This document shows positions 1-8,095 of a stretch of 64,000 bases of DNA, piece after piece. Every line of letters starts with the position of its first letter. Positions within the stretch are counted from its first letter, which is position 1. The notes beneath the pieces were generated by a model. That model did not search any database. It had not been told where the DNA came from and worked only from the letters and a program-made list of their open reading frames with translations. The stretch comes from Nocardia farcinica (GTDB lineage: Bacteria; Actinomycetota; Actinomycetes; Mycobacteriales; Mycobacteriaceae): positions 1 through 64,000 of the forward strand of contig NZ_LN868939.1 in assembly GCF_001182745.1 (NCBI RefSeq), written 5' to 3'. Position numbers and translations under genes: made by a program.

Positions 1-849
1 GGCTTTGTGCCCGCCGAAAAAAGGTTGCCTATGTCCAAGCCTGCATTTACCGAAATCGACCGAATGACGGGCGGAGGGCGGAGTAATCGCACCCGCCCAC
101 CGGTCAACTTCCTTCTTCACACCGAGGAAGGAAACTCGAGTGCTGAAGCGCTCGCCCGATACTGTGATGGAAGCAACGGAGTCTCATACCACTACACGGT
201 CCGCGACGGCATTGTGTGTGACGTAGTGGATACCGACTACGCGTCGTGGTCCGTCTTGGATGCGAACGCGTACACCATCAATCTGTGTTTTGCCGGGTCG
301 CGTGCAAGCTGGTCGCGTGCTGAATGGCTCATGCGGGAACGCGATATCGAGATTGCCGCGTACCTAGCCGTCCAAGATTGCCGGAAATACGGCATCCCAA
401 CAGACGTTATCGCGCCGCCCTATAGGCGAGCGCCGGGCATTTCCGATCACCGATACGTGACCCGGGTTCTAGGTATCGGGACCCATACAGACGTAGGCGA
501 CGGATTCCCCTGGGACGTTTTCACCACCTACGTGAACAAGTACGCCGGTACTGGCGAAAGTGAGGATGAATTGAGCTGGGGCGAAATTATCGAAAACAAG
601 GAGGGCCAGAAGGTCAGCCGTGAGGACATGATTAAGTGGATTGACTTCCGCTTGGTTCGTATGGAACGAATGCTTATGGCTGCCCTGGATCAACTCAGCG
701 GTGCTGGCGTCGCAGAGGCCATTCGAGACGGTAAGGCTGCGAAGTTCGACGGATTCGCACAAGGCGGAAATCGGTCTGCCTACGACCTCCAAGCGGCCAT
801 TGCCGCGAAGCTCGAAGTTCCCGGAACCAAGGATATGAAGGCGGCCTAG
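1..849 (+). CDS. lysA: Endolysin (lysin A), 3' part cut by the window edge
   Basis: These are the last 283 codons of the 426-residue lysin that is intact at 59055-60335. The part present is the amidase (PGRP/Amidase_2) domain, with HTEEG near its start, a YHY segment and a closing THTDVG motif that supplies zinc-ligand histidines, followed by a tail that probably binds the wall. A strong purine-rich ribosome site (AAAAAAGG) lies 6 bases before an in-frame ATG at position 31, so a shorter free-standing amidase could also be translated. Confidence 0.9.
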   Translation, partial: GFVPAEKRLPMSKPAFTEIDRMTGGGRSNRTRPPVNFLLHTEEGNSSAEALARYCDGSNGVSYHYTVRDGIVCDVVDTDYASWSVLDANAYTINLCFAGSRASWSRAEWLMRERDIEIAAYLAVQDCRKYGIPTDVIAPPYRRAPGISDHRYVTRVLGIGTHTDVGDGFPWDVFTTYVNKYAGTGESEDELSWGEIIENKEGQKVSREDMIKWIDFRLVRMERMLMAALDQLSGAGVAEAIRDGKAAKFDGFAQGGNRSAYDLQAAIAAKLEVPGTKDMKAA

Positions 850-1115
850 TGATGTACGAGAAGAATTCGGCTATCCGCCTGGTGATCTACAGCGTCGCTG
901 GTGTTGCGTGTGGTGTGCTTATGCTCCTGGGCGTCATTACCGCCGACCAGTCCGACACCATCATGAACGCGGTCGGACCTGCTATCGGCACTCTGATTGC
1001 CATGCTGGCCGCTTTCAACGTGAACCGGTCGGATAGTGCCGACAACGCCCCTGCCGCCTCCCCGGCGGAGGATGGTCCGGGCGCTACGGTCGGCGCTTTC
1101 CAAATTCGGGAGTGA
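849..1115 (+). CDS. Holin
   Basis: An 88-residue protein with two hydrophobic segments (about residues 10-30 and 42-62), a short turn between them and a charged, Ala/Pro-rich C-terminal tail. This is the usual build of a small phage holin that opens the inner membrane for the lysin. It starts at GTG 849, overlapping the lysin stop by one base, or at the adjacent ATG at 852. Position right after lysA supports the call. Confidence 0.8.
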   Translation: MMYEKNSAIRLVIYSVAGVACGVLMLLGVITADQSDTIMNAVGPAIGTLIAMLAAFNVNRSDSADNAPAASPAEDGPGATVGAFQIRE

Positions 1116-1118
1116 CGT

Positions 1119-1448
1119 TTGATCGACATTCCCGCTGGCGCTCCTGGCTGGCTGGCCGCGCTGATGATCGTTGCCTACGTCGTATCGCAATGGCTTCAGA
1201 CGCGCGGCCTCCGGGCCTCCCAGGAAGAGCAGAAGCAGACAATCACCGAAGTTCACGAGCAGGTAGCGAATACGCACGACACAAATCTTCGGGACGACCT
1301 GGACGCGATTCGAGATGAGTTCCGGGATTTCCGGGATGAGCATCGAGACTTCCGAGACGAGTACCGCAAGGACATGGCGAGTATTCGCGAGCACCTTCGA
1401 GACACGCACGGTCGTCTACGAGAGTTGGAACGACCGAAGGGGATCTAG
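1119..1448 (+). CDS. Small membrane-anchored coiled-coil protein of the lysis region
   Basis: A 109-residue protein starting at TTG 1119. One N-terminal transmembrane segment (about residues 9-25) is followed by a highly charged helical region with repeated RDEFRDFRDE-type heptads, that is a coiled coil. Phages of actinobacteria often carry such a second membrane protein beside the holin, sometimes annotated as a second holin or DUF2746-like. A role in lysis timing is an inference from position. Confidence 0.6.
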   Translation: MIDIPAGAPGWLAALMIVAYVVSQWLQTRGLRASQEEQKQTITEVHEQVANTHDTNLRDDLDAIRDEFRDFRDEHRDFRDEYRKDMASIREHLRDTHGRLRELERPKGI

Positions 1449-2144
1449 GTGAGTTACCCCGTAGGCCCTAAGCCCGATGGCGCGTGGCAATTGGGGGACA
1501 GTGGCCGGTACGGCCAAGGGATCGAAGAGGATGCCGTACTGGGCATCGTCACCAACGGTGCCAAGACAAAGGCGATCAAGGCCCAAGACGAGCACCGGAC
1601 CAATGTCCGGGAACGTATTGACAATACGTATTCCATCGCACAGGCGGCTTCCGGGGCCGCCGGACAGGCCGTTACCGAAGCTCAGGCAGCGGTCAACGCT
1701 GCCGCTGCGGCTGAAGCTACCGCCGCCACCGCCTACAACGCAGCCTCATACTGGGAAGCTGAATTCGTTGCGGCATCTGCCGCCGTAGTGCTGGGCGAGA
1801 ATGAGCTACTGATCGGCCTCTGTCAGAACGTACCCGCTGGACTGAAGCGGAAAGTGACAGATATTCACGTCGCCTTGCTGTCGCAGCCGAACGGTATGAC
1901 GTTCGAGCTGAAGAAGTGGAATGCTGCCGGAACCGTTAATTCCGTGGTCGAGACGTACACGCTGACTGCGAATCAAACCCGCGCGAACTGGCAGATTCTC
2001 GGTGGACACGAAGTGTCCAACCGCGAGCGACTATACGTAAACGTCACTTCGGTTACCGGTTCTGTCGCTCCGGTAGTCCTGCAAATTCTGGTCTTCGGCG
2101 TCCTGTACGACCCGAATATCCAAGAGCCTTCAGAGGTGGCATGA
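1449..2144 (+). CDS. Minor tail protein
   Basis: A 231-residue protein (GTG start directly after the previous stop). Residues about 45-100 are an Ala-rich helix of the kind found in tail fibre shafts. The C-terminal half (about 100-225) is beta-rich with FELKKWN-like strands. Together with the genes downstream to 5550 it forms a block of tail tip and fibre genes. Exact role not recognised. Confidence 0.5.
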   Translation: MSYPVGPKPDGAWQLGDSGRYGQGIEEDAVLGIVTNGAKTKAIKAQDEHRTNVRERIDNTYSIAQAASGAAGQAVTEAQAAVNAAAAAEATAATAYNAASYWEAEFVAASAAVVLGENELLIGLCQNVPAGLKRKVTDIHVALLSQPNGMTFELKKWNAAGTVNSVVETYTLTANQTRANWQILGGHEVSNRERLYVNVTSVTGSVAPVVLQILVFGVLYDPNIQEPSEVA

Positions 2145-2440
2145 AAGAGTTTGAAATCATCTCCAACGGCGGAGTGATGGCGGACCATATCCGCATCCCT
2201 CCCCAGTTCGAGCCGATCATCAATGATCTTTTCGATGGGCGAGTGTTCGACATGGACACTGCCGCCGTCGTCATCCCGTGCATTGATGACGCAAAGGCGA
2301 AACTACAAGCCGACCCGGACCGCTACCGGCAGCACCTAGAGGGCCTAGGGCTCCGGCAGGTGCGTCAGATGCTCGACAGCATGAGGGACATCCTCGTGAC
2401 GTTCCCGGATGCCACGGTCAGCGGACTAGTGGAGCCGTGA
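2141..2440 (+). CDS. Hypothetical protein in the tail fibre block
   Basis: A 99-residue protein whose ATG overlaps the stop of the gene before it (ATGA type). It is soluble and mixed alpha/beta, with no motif that I recognise. Tight packing between two tail genes suggests a tail-associated or assembly role. Confidence 0.5.
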   Translation: MKEFEIISNGGVMADHIRIPPQFEPIINDLFDGRVFDMDTAAVVIPCIDDAKAKLQADPDRYRQHLEGLGLRQVRQMLDSMRDILVTFPDATVSGLVEP

Positions 2441-2441
2441 C

Positions 2442-3674
2442 GTGTTTCTTCTAAGGCGCAACCTGCCCCTAGCGTGGGCAGGTTGGCGGGACGAGTTCGA
2501 CTATCTACCAGGGCCGTTGCAGCGGCCCTGGGTCCACCTGGGCGATGGAGCAAGCGCTTTCACCGGTAGCTCTCTACTCGTCAACGGCAACTTTCTCACC
2601 GTCAACGGCGGAGGCCCGTCGTACCAGTGGCAGCCCTTCACCCCGAATTGGGGCCTGGACTTTGAAATCTATTGGCCCGTAGAGGGGCTGGCCTCTCAGG
2701 GCTTCTCAACGTACTTCACCGATTCATGGTCGCGGATCGGCGCGTCCTTTCAGAACGTGGTCGGCGTTCGGTTGATGTACGCGCCTGCCGCTGGCGGTAA
2801 TCAAGTGATGGTCAGCCACTTCCAAAACGTCATGTCCTGGGATGGTGACGCCGCGACATGGGCGTCCCCGGTGCCGTTCGGTGGCAGTGGGAACGTCTGG
2901 CTGCGGGTGTGGTGCGAGCGGGACGAGTGGGTTCGGATTTGGGTAAACGGGACCTATGTCGGGTCCTGCATGATCAAGCCATCGTTCAAACTAGGGCCTG
3001 ATCGTCGCTGTGTCCGATTCCTGAATACCGCGCTGGCAAACGCACAGATGCTCTGGTTGGACCACTACGACCGGCCGTCTTCGATCCCGCCGAAACAGGT
3101 GTGGTCGGAAGTCTTCTACGACGACTTCAACCGGCCCGATGGTGAGGCCGGGAACGGCTGGACTCAGATAGGCCAGAATGCGGCGCTCCGAAGCGGAGAG
3201 TGGTCGACCATCGGAACTACAGACGGTTCCCGAGGACTCATCCGCGATACCGGGATCACGTCGGGAATGGTCCGTGTGGAAGCCACAGCGGGAACCTTCA
3301 GCGCCCCGAAGACCGGTGCGGATTCGTCTCTCATCCTGTGCTCTAACGCGGCTGGCACGGAAGGTCTATCCGCGAACATCTTCGCCGGTTCCCTCTACAT
3401 TGCTCGCTACTCCGGATCGCTCACCAACCCGTCCATGATCGACTTTGATCAGCTCACCAGCGGAGTATCGGTCAGCCCAGGGGACAAGGTGGCGTTCTGT
3501 GTCTATCAGGGTATTGCATGGATCGAAATTAACGGCACTCCACGTTTGTACACAGGCAACGCCCATCGAGTAATACCCCCGACCAATACGTTCGCGGGTC
3601 TGCGCGTCAGCCGAGCGTCATTCGCGGACTCGAATTCTTGGAACGATGTCCGAATTTTCTCGGGTATCGGATAA
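2442..3674 (+). CDS. Tail protein with lectin/LamG-like beta domains
   Basis: A 410-residue protein (GTG start) made of two similar beta-rich domains, about residues 15-205 and 220-405. Repeated patterns such as GNVWLRVWCERDEWVRIWVNG and VAFCVYQGIAWIEINGTPR look like the strands of concanavalin/LamG-type jelly rolls. Proteins of this kind at the tail tip usually bind host surface sugars. Receptor binding is inferred from the fold-like pattern and position. Confidence 0.55.
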   Translation: MFLLRRNLPLAWAGWRDEFDYLPGPLQRPWVHLGDGASAFTGSSLLVNGNFLTVNGGGPSYQWQPFTPNWGLDFEIYWPVEGLASQGFSTYFTDSWSRIGASFQNVVGVRLMYAPAAGGNQVMVSHFQNVMSWDGDAATWASPVPFGGSGNVWLRVWCERDEWVRIWVNGTYVGSCMIKPSFKLGPDRRCVRFLNTALANAQMLWLDHYDRPSSIPPKQVWSEVFYDDFNRPDGEAGNGWTQIGQNAALRSGEWSTIGTTDGSRGLIRDTGITSGMVRVEATAGTFSAPKTGADSSLILCSNAAGTEGLSANIFAGSLYIARYSGSLTNPSMIDFDQLTSGVSVSPGDKVAFCVYQGIAWIEINGTPRLYTGNAHRVIPPTNTFAGLRVSRASFADSNSWNDVRIFSGIG

Positions 3675-3687
3675 GGAAGGGGCTTCA

Positions 3688-4029
3688 ATGGCTGGACGTA
3701 AGATCAAAGCCGAAAAACTGTATCTGATCGTCAATGACGATTTCGAGATCGTCTATACGTGGAAGGTGAACGGCGTTCCCGCGCCGTATCCTACCGGCCA
3801 CGAACTGTATTACCAGTTCCAGAACGGCACGGATGGCGATTGGTCCGGGGGGACCAAGTGGCCGTTCACCATCACCGGGAGCACGGCGTATTGCCGTGTC
3901 GAGTCCGAAGCGGCGCGAGCCGCCATCGAGGACCGGACGCCGTATCAACTGATATTCAAGCACACGGATGAAACCCCGTCCCTCGACCGGGTGCTGCTAC
4001 AAGGAAAAGTCGAATGGGTGGTGCCGTAG
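3688..4029 (+). CDS. Small tail-associated protein
   Basis: A 113-residue protein. The ATG at 3688 is chosen because it has GGAAGGGG upstream; longer in-frame extensions run into the preceding gene. The sequence is beta-rich (KLYLIVNDDFEIVYTWKV at the start) and shows no catalytic motif. It overlaps the collagen-like fibre gene by one base, so the two are probably co-translated. Confidence 0.5.
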   Translation: MAGRKIKAEKLYLIVNDDFEIVYTWKVNGVPAPYPTGHELYYQFQNGTDGDWSGGTKWPFTITGSTAYCRVESEAARAAIEDRTPYQLIFKHTDETPSLDRVLLQGKVEWVVP

Positions 4030-5042
4030 TGATCATCATCGAAGAGTCCGGGACCGCCCCGCCGTCCATCGGACCTGAATCCGTTGCTCCAGCCGAAGGC
4101 GTCCTAGTGCCCATGCCCGGCCCACCCGGGCCGAAGGGTGATCCAGGAGTGCCCGGCGAGCAAGGCCCTCCGGGTGACGGCCTTGCGCTGGCCGGACAGG
4201 TCCCTACCTACGCAGACCTACCGGCTTCCGCCCCCGATGGGTCGGTGTGGTTGGCAGGCGGGAAGTTGTACCGCCGCACCGGTGGTGCATGGCCTACCGA
4301 GTCCGAAGGGACATACCCGGGACCTCAAGGTCCCCAGGGTGTTCCCGGCCCACAAGGTGATCCGGGACCCCAAGGTGATCCCGGTCCACCCGGACCGACA
4401 GATTTCGAGCTTCTGACCAACAAACCGAGCACGTTCCCACCAACCGCACACACGCATTCAATCGGGGAAGTCTCCGGCCTCCAGTCGGCCCTAGATGGCA
4501 AGGAATCCATGGCTAACCGTGGCGTGCCCGGTGGGTACGCACCGCTGGACTCGTCGGCGCTGATCCCATCGACCTATCTCCCGTCCTACGTGGACGATGT
4601 GGTCGAAGGCTCAGCACTGGAGACCTTTCCGACGACCGGGGAAGGCGGGAAAATCTATGTGGCCGTGGACACCGGCAAGATTTACCGCTGGAGCGGGTCC
4701 GGCTACGTCGAAATCTCACCTTCCCCAGGGTCAACAGATGCTGTCCCGGAAGGCAGCGCGAACAGGTACTACACCGATGCTCGCGTGACCACGCGCGTTC
4801 AAAGCATGTTCGGCACCTCGGCCGGAACCGTCTGCCAAGGCAACGATGCCCGGCTATCGGACTCGCGTCCGCCGACTGCGCACACGCACCCTCAATCGGA
4901 GGTCACCGGGCTCACCACAGCGCTTGCCGGGAAGGTGGGCACTGACGGGACCGTGCTCAACGTCGTTCGGCTGACTCAGGCCGCATACGACGCTTTAGGC
5001 GCTGGCCGTCCGTCCACCACGCTCTACGTGATCGTGGGGTGA
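4029..5042 (+). CDS. Collagen-like tail fibre
   Basis: About 337 residues from GTG 4029, which overlaps the previous stop (TAGTG); an ATG 15 bases upstream is possible. Two Gly-X-Y tracts (about residues 25-50 and 95-122, with GPQGPQGVPGPQGDPG-type repeats) should form a collagen-like trimeric stalk. They flank a small beta domain and are followed by repeated segments (PTAHTHSIGEVSGLQSALDGK and PTAHTHPQSEVTGLTTALAGK) common in phage fibre shafts. Likely a host-recognition fibre. Confidence 0.75.
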   Translation: MIIIEESGTAPPSIGPESVAPAEGVLVPMPGPPGPKGDPGVPGEQGPPGDGLALAGQVPTYADLPASAPDGSVWLAGGKLYRRTGGAWPTESEGTYPGPQGPQGVPGPQGDPGPQGDPGPPGPTDFELLTNKPSTFPPTAHTHSIGEVSGLQSALDGKESMANRGVPGGYAPLDSSALIPSTYLPSYVDDVVEGSALETFPTTGEGGKIYVAVDTGKIYRWSGSGYVEISPSPGSTDAVPEGSANRYYTDARVTTRVQSMFGTSAGTVCQGNDARLSDSRPPTAHTHPQSEVTGLTTALAGKVGTDGTVLNVVRLTQAAYDALGAGRPSTTLYVIVG

Positions 5043-5046
5043 TCGG

Positions 5047-5550
5047 ATGCCGACTCGACTAGGCGACGCCACCCCTACGTTCCGGGTGGGTGATTCGAGC
5101 GTGTCTCGAATATATGCCGGGGACACAATGGTTTTCGCGTCATTCCTGCCGGTGTCGATGTACAAGGACGGGAATCACGCCATCCCGGGTAATACCTTCA
5201 CGGACGTTCCGGACTGGATTGCTGATCCGGCCTACACCGGGACCACGTTGGACGGCACGACTGGCCTAGTGGTCGCCAGCAACAAGACCGGAGCGACCAT
5301 CACGGGCAGCGTGAGGATTCAGAACGGCTCGGCTATCTCAAGGACGTACCGGACCCAGTTGCTCTACAACGGCGCGATCATCGCCACGCACGCATCGGTG
5401 TCTGTCTCAGCAGGAAAGACACAGACTTTCACACTCCAGGTGACACAGGATGTGACTGCTGGCGCGATCATCAAGCTCCAGGCGGCAGCGAGCAGTTCGG
5501 CCGGCGCTAGTCTTCTCGGAGGTGCGGACTCGTACGTCCGGGTGACATGA
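5047..5550 (+). CDS. Minor tail protein, end of the rightward late operon
   Basis: A 167-residue, Thr/Ser/Gly-rich beta protein starting 5 bases after the fibre gene. The pattern of alternating short strands (SVRIQNGSAISRTYRTQLLYNG) resembles an immunoglobulin-like or fibre-tip domain. It is the last gene before a strong terminator, so it closes the structural operon. Confidence 0.5.
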   Translation: MPTRLGDATPTFRVGDSSVSRIYAGDTMVFASFLPVSMYKDGNHAIPGNTFTDVPDWIADPAYTGTTLDGTTGLVVASNKTGATITGSVRIQNGSAISRTYRTQLLYNGAIIATHASVSVSAGKTQTFTLQVTQDVTAGAIIKLQAAASSSAGASLLGGADSYVRVT

Positions 5551-5553
5551 GAA

Positions 5554-5584
5554 AGCCCCTACCTTTCGGTAGGGGCCTTTTTCG
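5554..5584. terminator. Terminator closing the late operon
   Basis: GCCCCTACC - TTTC - GGTAGGGGC hairpin followed by TTTTT on the plus strand. It sits a few bases after the last tail gene and also separates it from the minus-strand gene that ends at 5587. Confidence 0.85.
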
Positions 5585-5586
5585 TC

Positions 5587-5778
5587 TTACGGCTCGCGCC
5601 GTGGAAGCGGTGTGTCTGTTCGGGTACTCCCCCGGTGCTCGATGGCGTCGAAGATCACCCAGAGCACCAGCACACCACCCAGGACGGTGACCCACCAAGC
5701 TTCTTCGAAGTCCGACAGGCCAAGCCACACCATCACCAGACCTAGGACGACAAGGCCCGCACGGAACAAAGATGTCAT
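5587..5778 (-). CDS. Small membrane protein between tail genes and integrase
   Basis: A 63-residue protein on the minus strand with two hydrophobic segments (about residues 3-20 and 28-46) and a charged tail. It is the only minus-strand gene between the late operon and the integrase. No family recognised. A lysogenic expression role, as for other genes beside the integrase, is only a guess. Confidence 0.55.
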   Translation of the reverse strand: MTSLFRAGLVVLGLVMVWLGLSDFEEAWWVTVLGGVLVLWVIFDAIEHRGSTRTDTPLPRREP

Positions 5779-5912
5779 GCCGGGAGCCTATCGCGCCCAG
5801 GGCCTGCACGCATAGCCCGATTCGTGGCCCGACACGTTCCGCCATGTCAGGGGTTTCGTGTTTTCCCAGGTCATTCATTGGAAGTCTGTTTGATTCGGCT
5901 GTCCGAGACTGA
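5779..5912. other. Probable attP region
   Basis: The 130 bases upstream of the serine integrase hold no gene. Serine-integrase phages almost always have attP directly beside int. I see only short imperfect inverted repeats (for example GACA...TGTC near 5832-5849), so the core cannot be fixed from sequence alone. Confidence 0.4.
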
Positions 5913-5918
5913 TAGAGT
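5890..5918 (+). promoter_or_regulatory. Integrase promoter, probably giving a leaderless mRNA
   Basis: TTGATT (5890-5895) and TAGAGT (5913-5918) are separated by 17 bases. The integrase ATG at 5926 begins 7 bases after the -10, so transcription would start at or next to the start codon. No Shine-Dalgarno sequence is present before the ATG, which fits leaderless translation as is common in actinobacteria. Confidence 0.6.
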
Positions 5919-5925
5919 TCCCATT

Positions 5926-7407
5926 ATGGCAGCCACATCACTCCGCGCGCTGGTCGGCGCGCGTGTCTCCGTCCTGAAGGGCGCGGAGAAAGTCAGCAAC
6001 CTAGCACAGATCGGCACCGGGTCAAGTTGGGTCGTGTCTCGAGGACACCGTATCGTCGGTACGTTCGAAGACCTGGACGTGTCGGCGGACAAGTACACCC
6101 CGTTTGATCGTCCAGACCTGGGCCGGTGGCTGACCGATGAGCGCGCCCACGAGTGGGACATGCTCGTCTTCTCGAAGGTCGACCGGGCGTTTCGATCCAT
6201 CCGGGACACGGTGGACCTTGCTCGCTGGATCGAAGCGCGGAAGAAGATTCTTGTCTTTGCCGAGGACGGGATGGTCCTCAACTACCGCGACGACGTGGAC
6301 AGTTTCGAGCGTATGATGTCTGAGTTCTTCATCATGGTTGCGAGTTTCTTCGCACAGATGGAACTGAACCGTTTCAAATCCAGGGCCAAGGATGCTCACC
6401 GCATCATCCGGCAAACGGACCGATGGGCGAACGGCGTACCGCCGTACGGGTTTTGGACCGCCCCGCACCCGTCCGGTAAGGGTCGGTGCTTGGTCCCGGA
6501 CCCGGAGGGGCGGCGAGTCCTCCGGGAGGTCATCGCGCCCCGATTGCTCGCCGGAGACTCCTTTTCGTCCATCGTGGCCCATCTCAACGCGACAGGCGTC
6601 TTGACGAACATGAACCGGGCGAAGGTGGAGGCCGGAAGGGAGCCGAAGGCTGATCCCTGGACTGTGACGAATCTCCGTGACATGCTGACTTCCCTTCGTA
6701 CCCAGGGAATCAAGATGTCCCAGGGCAAGCCGGTGCTGACCGAAGACGGGTCGATGATCCGCCTTGCTGATCCGACTTTTGATGACGAGACGTGGACGCG
6801 AATCCAGGAAGCCGTTGCGGCCCGGTCCCACTCAGGCAAGCGCCGCGTGAACAGTCCTAACCCGTTACTCAGCGTTGGATTCTGCGGAAAGTGCGGTAGC
6901 AATCTCTCGCACCAGGTCCAGCAGAACGTTCCGGGAGGCAAGGAATTCCGGTACTACCGGTGCCAGAAGTGCAAGCTTCGAACCCGTGCCGATGAGGCGG
7001 AATTTCTACTAGAGGAACTATTTATCGAGACGTACGGACAGCAGGCGGTCACCCGTCGAATCTTTGTCCCCGGGTCGGACAACTCGCGAGAGCTGGAAGA
7101 GGTTGAAGCAGCCATAAAGCGATTGCGAATGGAATCCGACGCCGGACTCATCACAACCGAGGAAGACCAGAATCTCTACATGACCCGTCTTTCGTCTCTC
7201 GTTGGCCGCAGGAACGCCTTGCAGGCCAATCCGGTAGTTGCACCTACCTGGAGGGAGGAAACGACCGGAGAGACGAACGCTGAAGTGTGGGCGCGGTCCT
7301 CCCAGGAAGAGCGGAGGAAGCTACTCCAGGAACGCGGTATCCGGTTCGTCCTCCACCCCGGCAAGCGTTGGGAACTGGTAGACATCATGGGCGAGAAGAT
7401 CACATAG
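5926..7407 (+). CDS. int: Serine integrase (large serine recombinase)
   Basis: 493 residues from ATG 5926; an upstream extension to 5824 lacks a ribosome site. Domains in order: N-terminal resolvase domain with the catalytic Ser near residue 15 in GARVS, SKVDRAFR and AQMELNRFKSR helices; recombinase domain (about 150-290, with NGVPPYGF); zinc ribbon (about 318-350, CGKC and CQKC pairs); then a coiled-coil C-terminal region. It integrates the phage DNA at a host attB and, with a directionality factor I could not identify, excises it. Confidence 0.93.
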   Translation: MAATSLRALVGARVSVLKGAEKVSNLAQIGTGSSWVVSRGHRIVGTFEDLDVSADKYTPFDRPDLGRWLTDERAHEWDMLVFSKVDRAFRSIRDTVDLARWIEARKKILVFAEDGMVLNYRDDVDSFERMMSEFFIMVASFFAQMELNRFKSRAKDAHRIIRQTDRWANGVPPYGFWTAPHPSGKGRCLVPDPEGRRVLREVIAPRLLAGDSFSSIVAHLNATGVLTNMNRAKVEAGREPKADPWTVTNLRDMLTSLRTQGIKMSQGKPVLTEDGSMIRLADPTFDDETWTRIQEAVAARSHSGKRRVNSPNPLLSVGFCGKCGSNLSHQVQQNVPGGKEFRYYRCQKCKLRTRADEAEFLLEELFIETYGQQAVTRRIFVPGSDNSRELEEVEAAIKRLRMESDAGLITTEEDQNLYMTRLSSLVGRRNALQANPVVAPTWREETTGETNAEVWARSSQEERRKLLQERGIRFVLHPGKRWELVDIMGEKIT

Positions 7408-7419
7408 CCCCGAGACGAC

Positions 7420-7452
7420 GAAAGCCCCCTACCGGGGTGGTAGGGGGCTCTC
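7420..7452. terminator. Bidirectional terminator after the integrase
   Basis: GCCCCCTACC - GGGGT - GGTAGGGGGC hairpin with A-rich and T-containing flanks, just after the int stop. It insulates int from the converging leftward operon. Confidence 0.75.
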
Positions 7453-7471
7453 TTCGTCTATGATCCTGGTT

Positions 7472-7500
7472 GACCGGGCTAGGTACCAGCTAGCCCGGTC
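7472..7500. terminator. Hairpin ending the leftmost minus-strand gene
   Basis: GACCGGGCTAG - GTACCAG - CTAGCCCGGTC perfect stem, directly after the stop of the gene at 7503-7841. There is no obvious T-run, so it may act as a terminator or as a 3' stabiliser. Confidence 0.5.
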
Positions 7501-7502
7501 TC

Positions 7503-7841
7503 TCAGTTGCCGCTCAGGATGTAGGCCCGACGCCGGTCCTTAAGGTCCCGGTTGATGTCCGCCATTTCATAGCGGTTCTTCTTGGCCTCATAGTCCGCGA
7601 TCTTCAGGCTCATCGGGGAAAACGTGGTCTGGAGTTCCAGACGCTTACGCTTCACCGTCAAGGCCATCGGATTCGTCGGGTCCAGGTAATCAACGTGCTC
7701 ATCACTGCCGTAGACGAAGCGGTGAGCCTCGATGCTTTCCTCCGCCAGGGCCTCAATCTCGGCCCAGACCTGGGAAGCTTCCTGGTAACCATCCTCGGAC
7801 TGAGCAAGCGACTCGTACGCGGCAATCATGTCCTTGATCAT
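7503..7841 (-). CDS. Hypothetical protein under a repressor-type promoter
   Basis: 112 residues from ATG 7841, preceded by AAAGG; the 16-codon upstream extension is rejected because it would begin at the transcription start. Mostly helical and charged, no family recognised. It has its own promoter (motif at 7912-7925 with TAATCT 17 bases on), and it is the gene next to the integrase, so it is an early or immunity-controlled gene. An excision or regulatory role is possible but unproven. Confidence 0.6.
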   Translation of the reverse strand: MIKDMIAAYESLAQSEDGYQEASQVWAEIEALAEESIEAHRFVYGSDEHVDYLDPTNPMALTVKRKRLELQTTFSPMSLKIADYEAKKNRYEMADINRDLKDRRRAYILSGN

Positions 7842-7853
7842 GGTCTGACCTTT

Positions 7854-7871
7854 CACTCTGGAGTTTTCAAT
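7854..7871 (-). promoter_or_regulatory. Conserved 18-bp leader element, copy 1
   Basis: CACTCTGGAGTTTTCAAT on the plus strand matches 35838-35855 with one mismatch. Both copies start 24 bases downstream of the -10 of a repressor-type promoter. The element is in the 5' leader of the gene at 7503-7841. Confidence 0.5.
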
Positions 7872-7894
7872 GTCCCGTCTTGGTGACATCTAGA

Positions 7895-7925
7895 AGATTA
7901 CCCCATCGCTTGTTTTGTGTCAACA
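7895..7925 (-). promoter_or_regulatory. Operator-promoter site 1
   Basis: TGTTGACACAAAAC (minus strand, 7925-7912) supplies the -35 TTGACA; TAATCT (7900-7895) follows after exactly 17 bases. Drives the gene at 7503-7841 and is a probable binding site for the repressor at 29516-30019. Confidence 0.75.
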
Positions 7926-7988
7926 ATCAGATTGAAAATACCGGTCTAGCTGGGGAAACAGTGAGTCCAAGGGCGCCTTGGAAACGAG

Positions 7989-8022
7989 AAAAACCCCCTA
8001 CCGTGCGAGTAGGGGGTTTCTC
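7989..8022 (-). terminator. Terminator after the RNA ligase gene
   Basis: AAACCCCCTAC - loop - GTAGGGGGTTT hairpin with A/T-rich flanks about 75 bases beyond the RNA ligase stop. It separates the ligase operon from the promoter of the next gene. Confidence 0.7.
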
Positions 8023-8095
8023 TGGTATCCGATCGGGTAATCGGGCGTCAGCCGCTCGGGTCGAGAATAGCTGACACCTTCAGGGTAGCACCGGC

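Larger units (their letters stand above)
1..4514. repeat. First copy of a 4514-bp overlap; identical to 59487-64000
   Basis: Every gene in this stretch recurs with the same coordinates shifted by 59,486. This means the window runs past the end of a circular or circularly permuted sequence of 59,486 bp. It is most likely a product of reading a circular contig, not a tandem duplication. The cut falls inside the lysin gene, which is complete only at 59055-60335. Confidence 0.93.

Noticed and set aside
1..4514. A true tandem duplication or long terminal repeat
   Set aside because: The repeat begins and ends exactly at the window edges, inside genes; wrapping of a circular sequence explains it better. 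Long direct terminal repeats cannot be fully excluded without read data.
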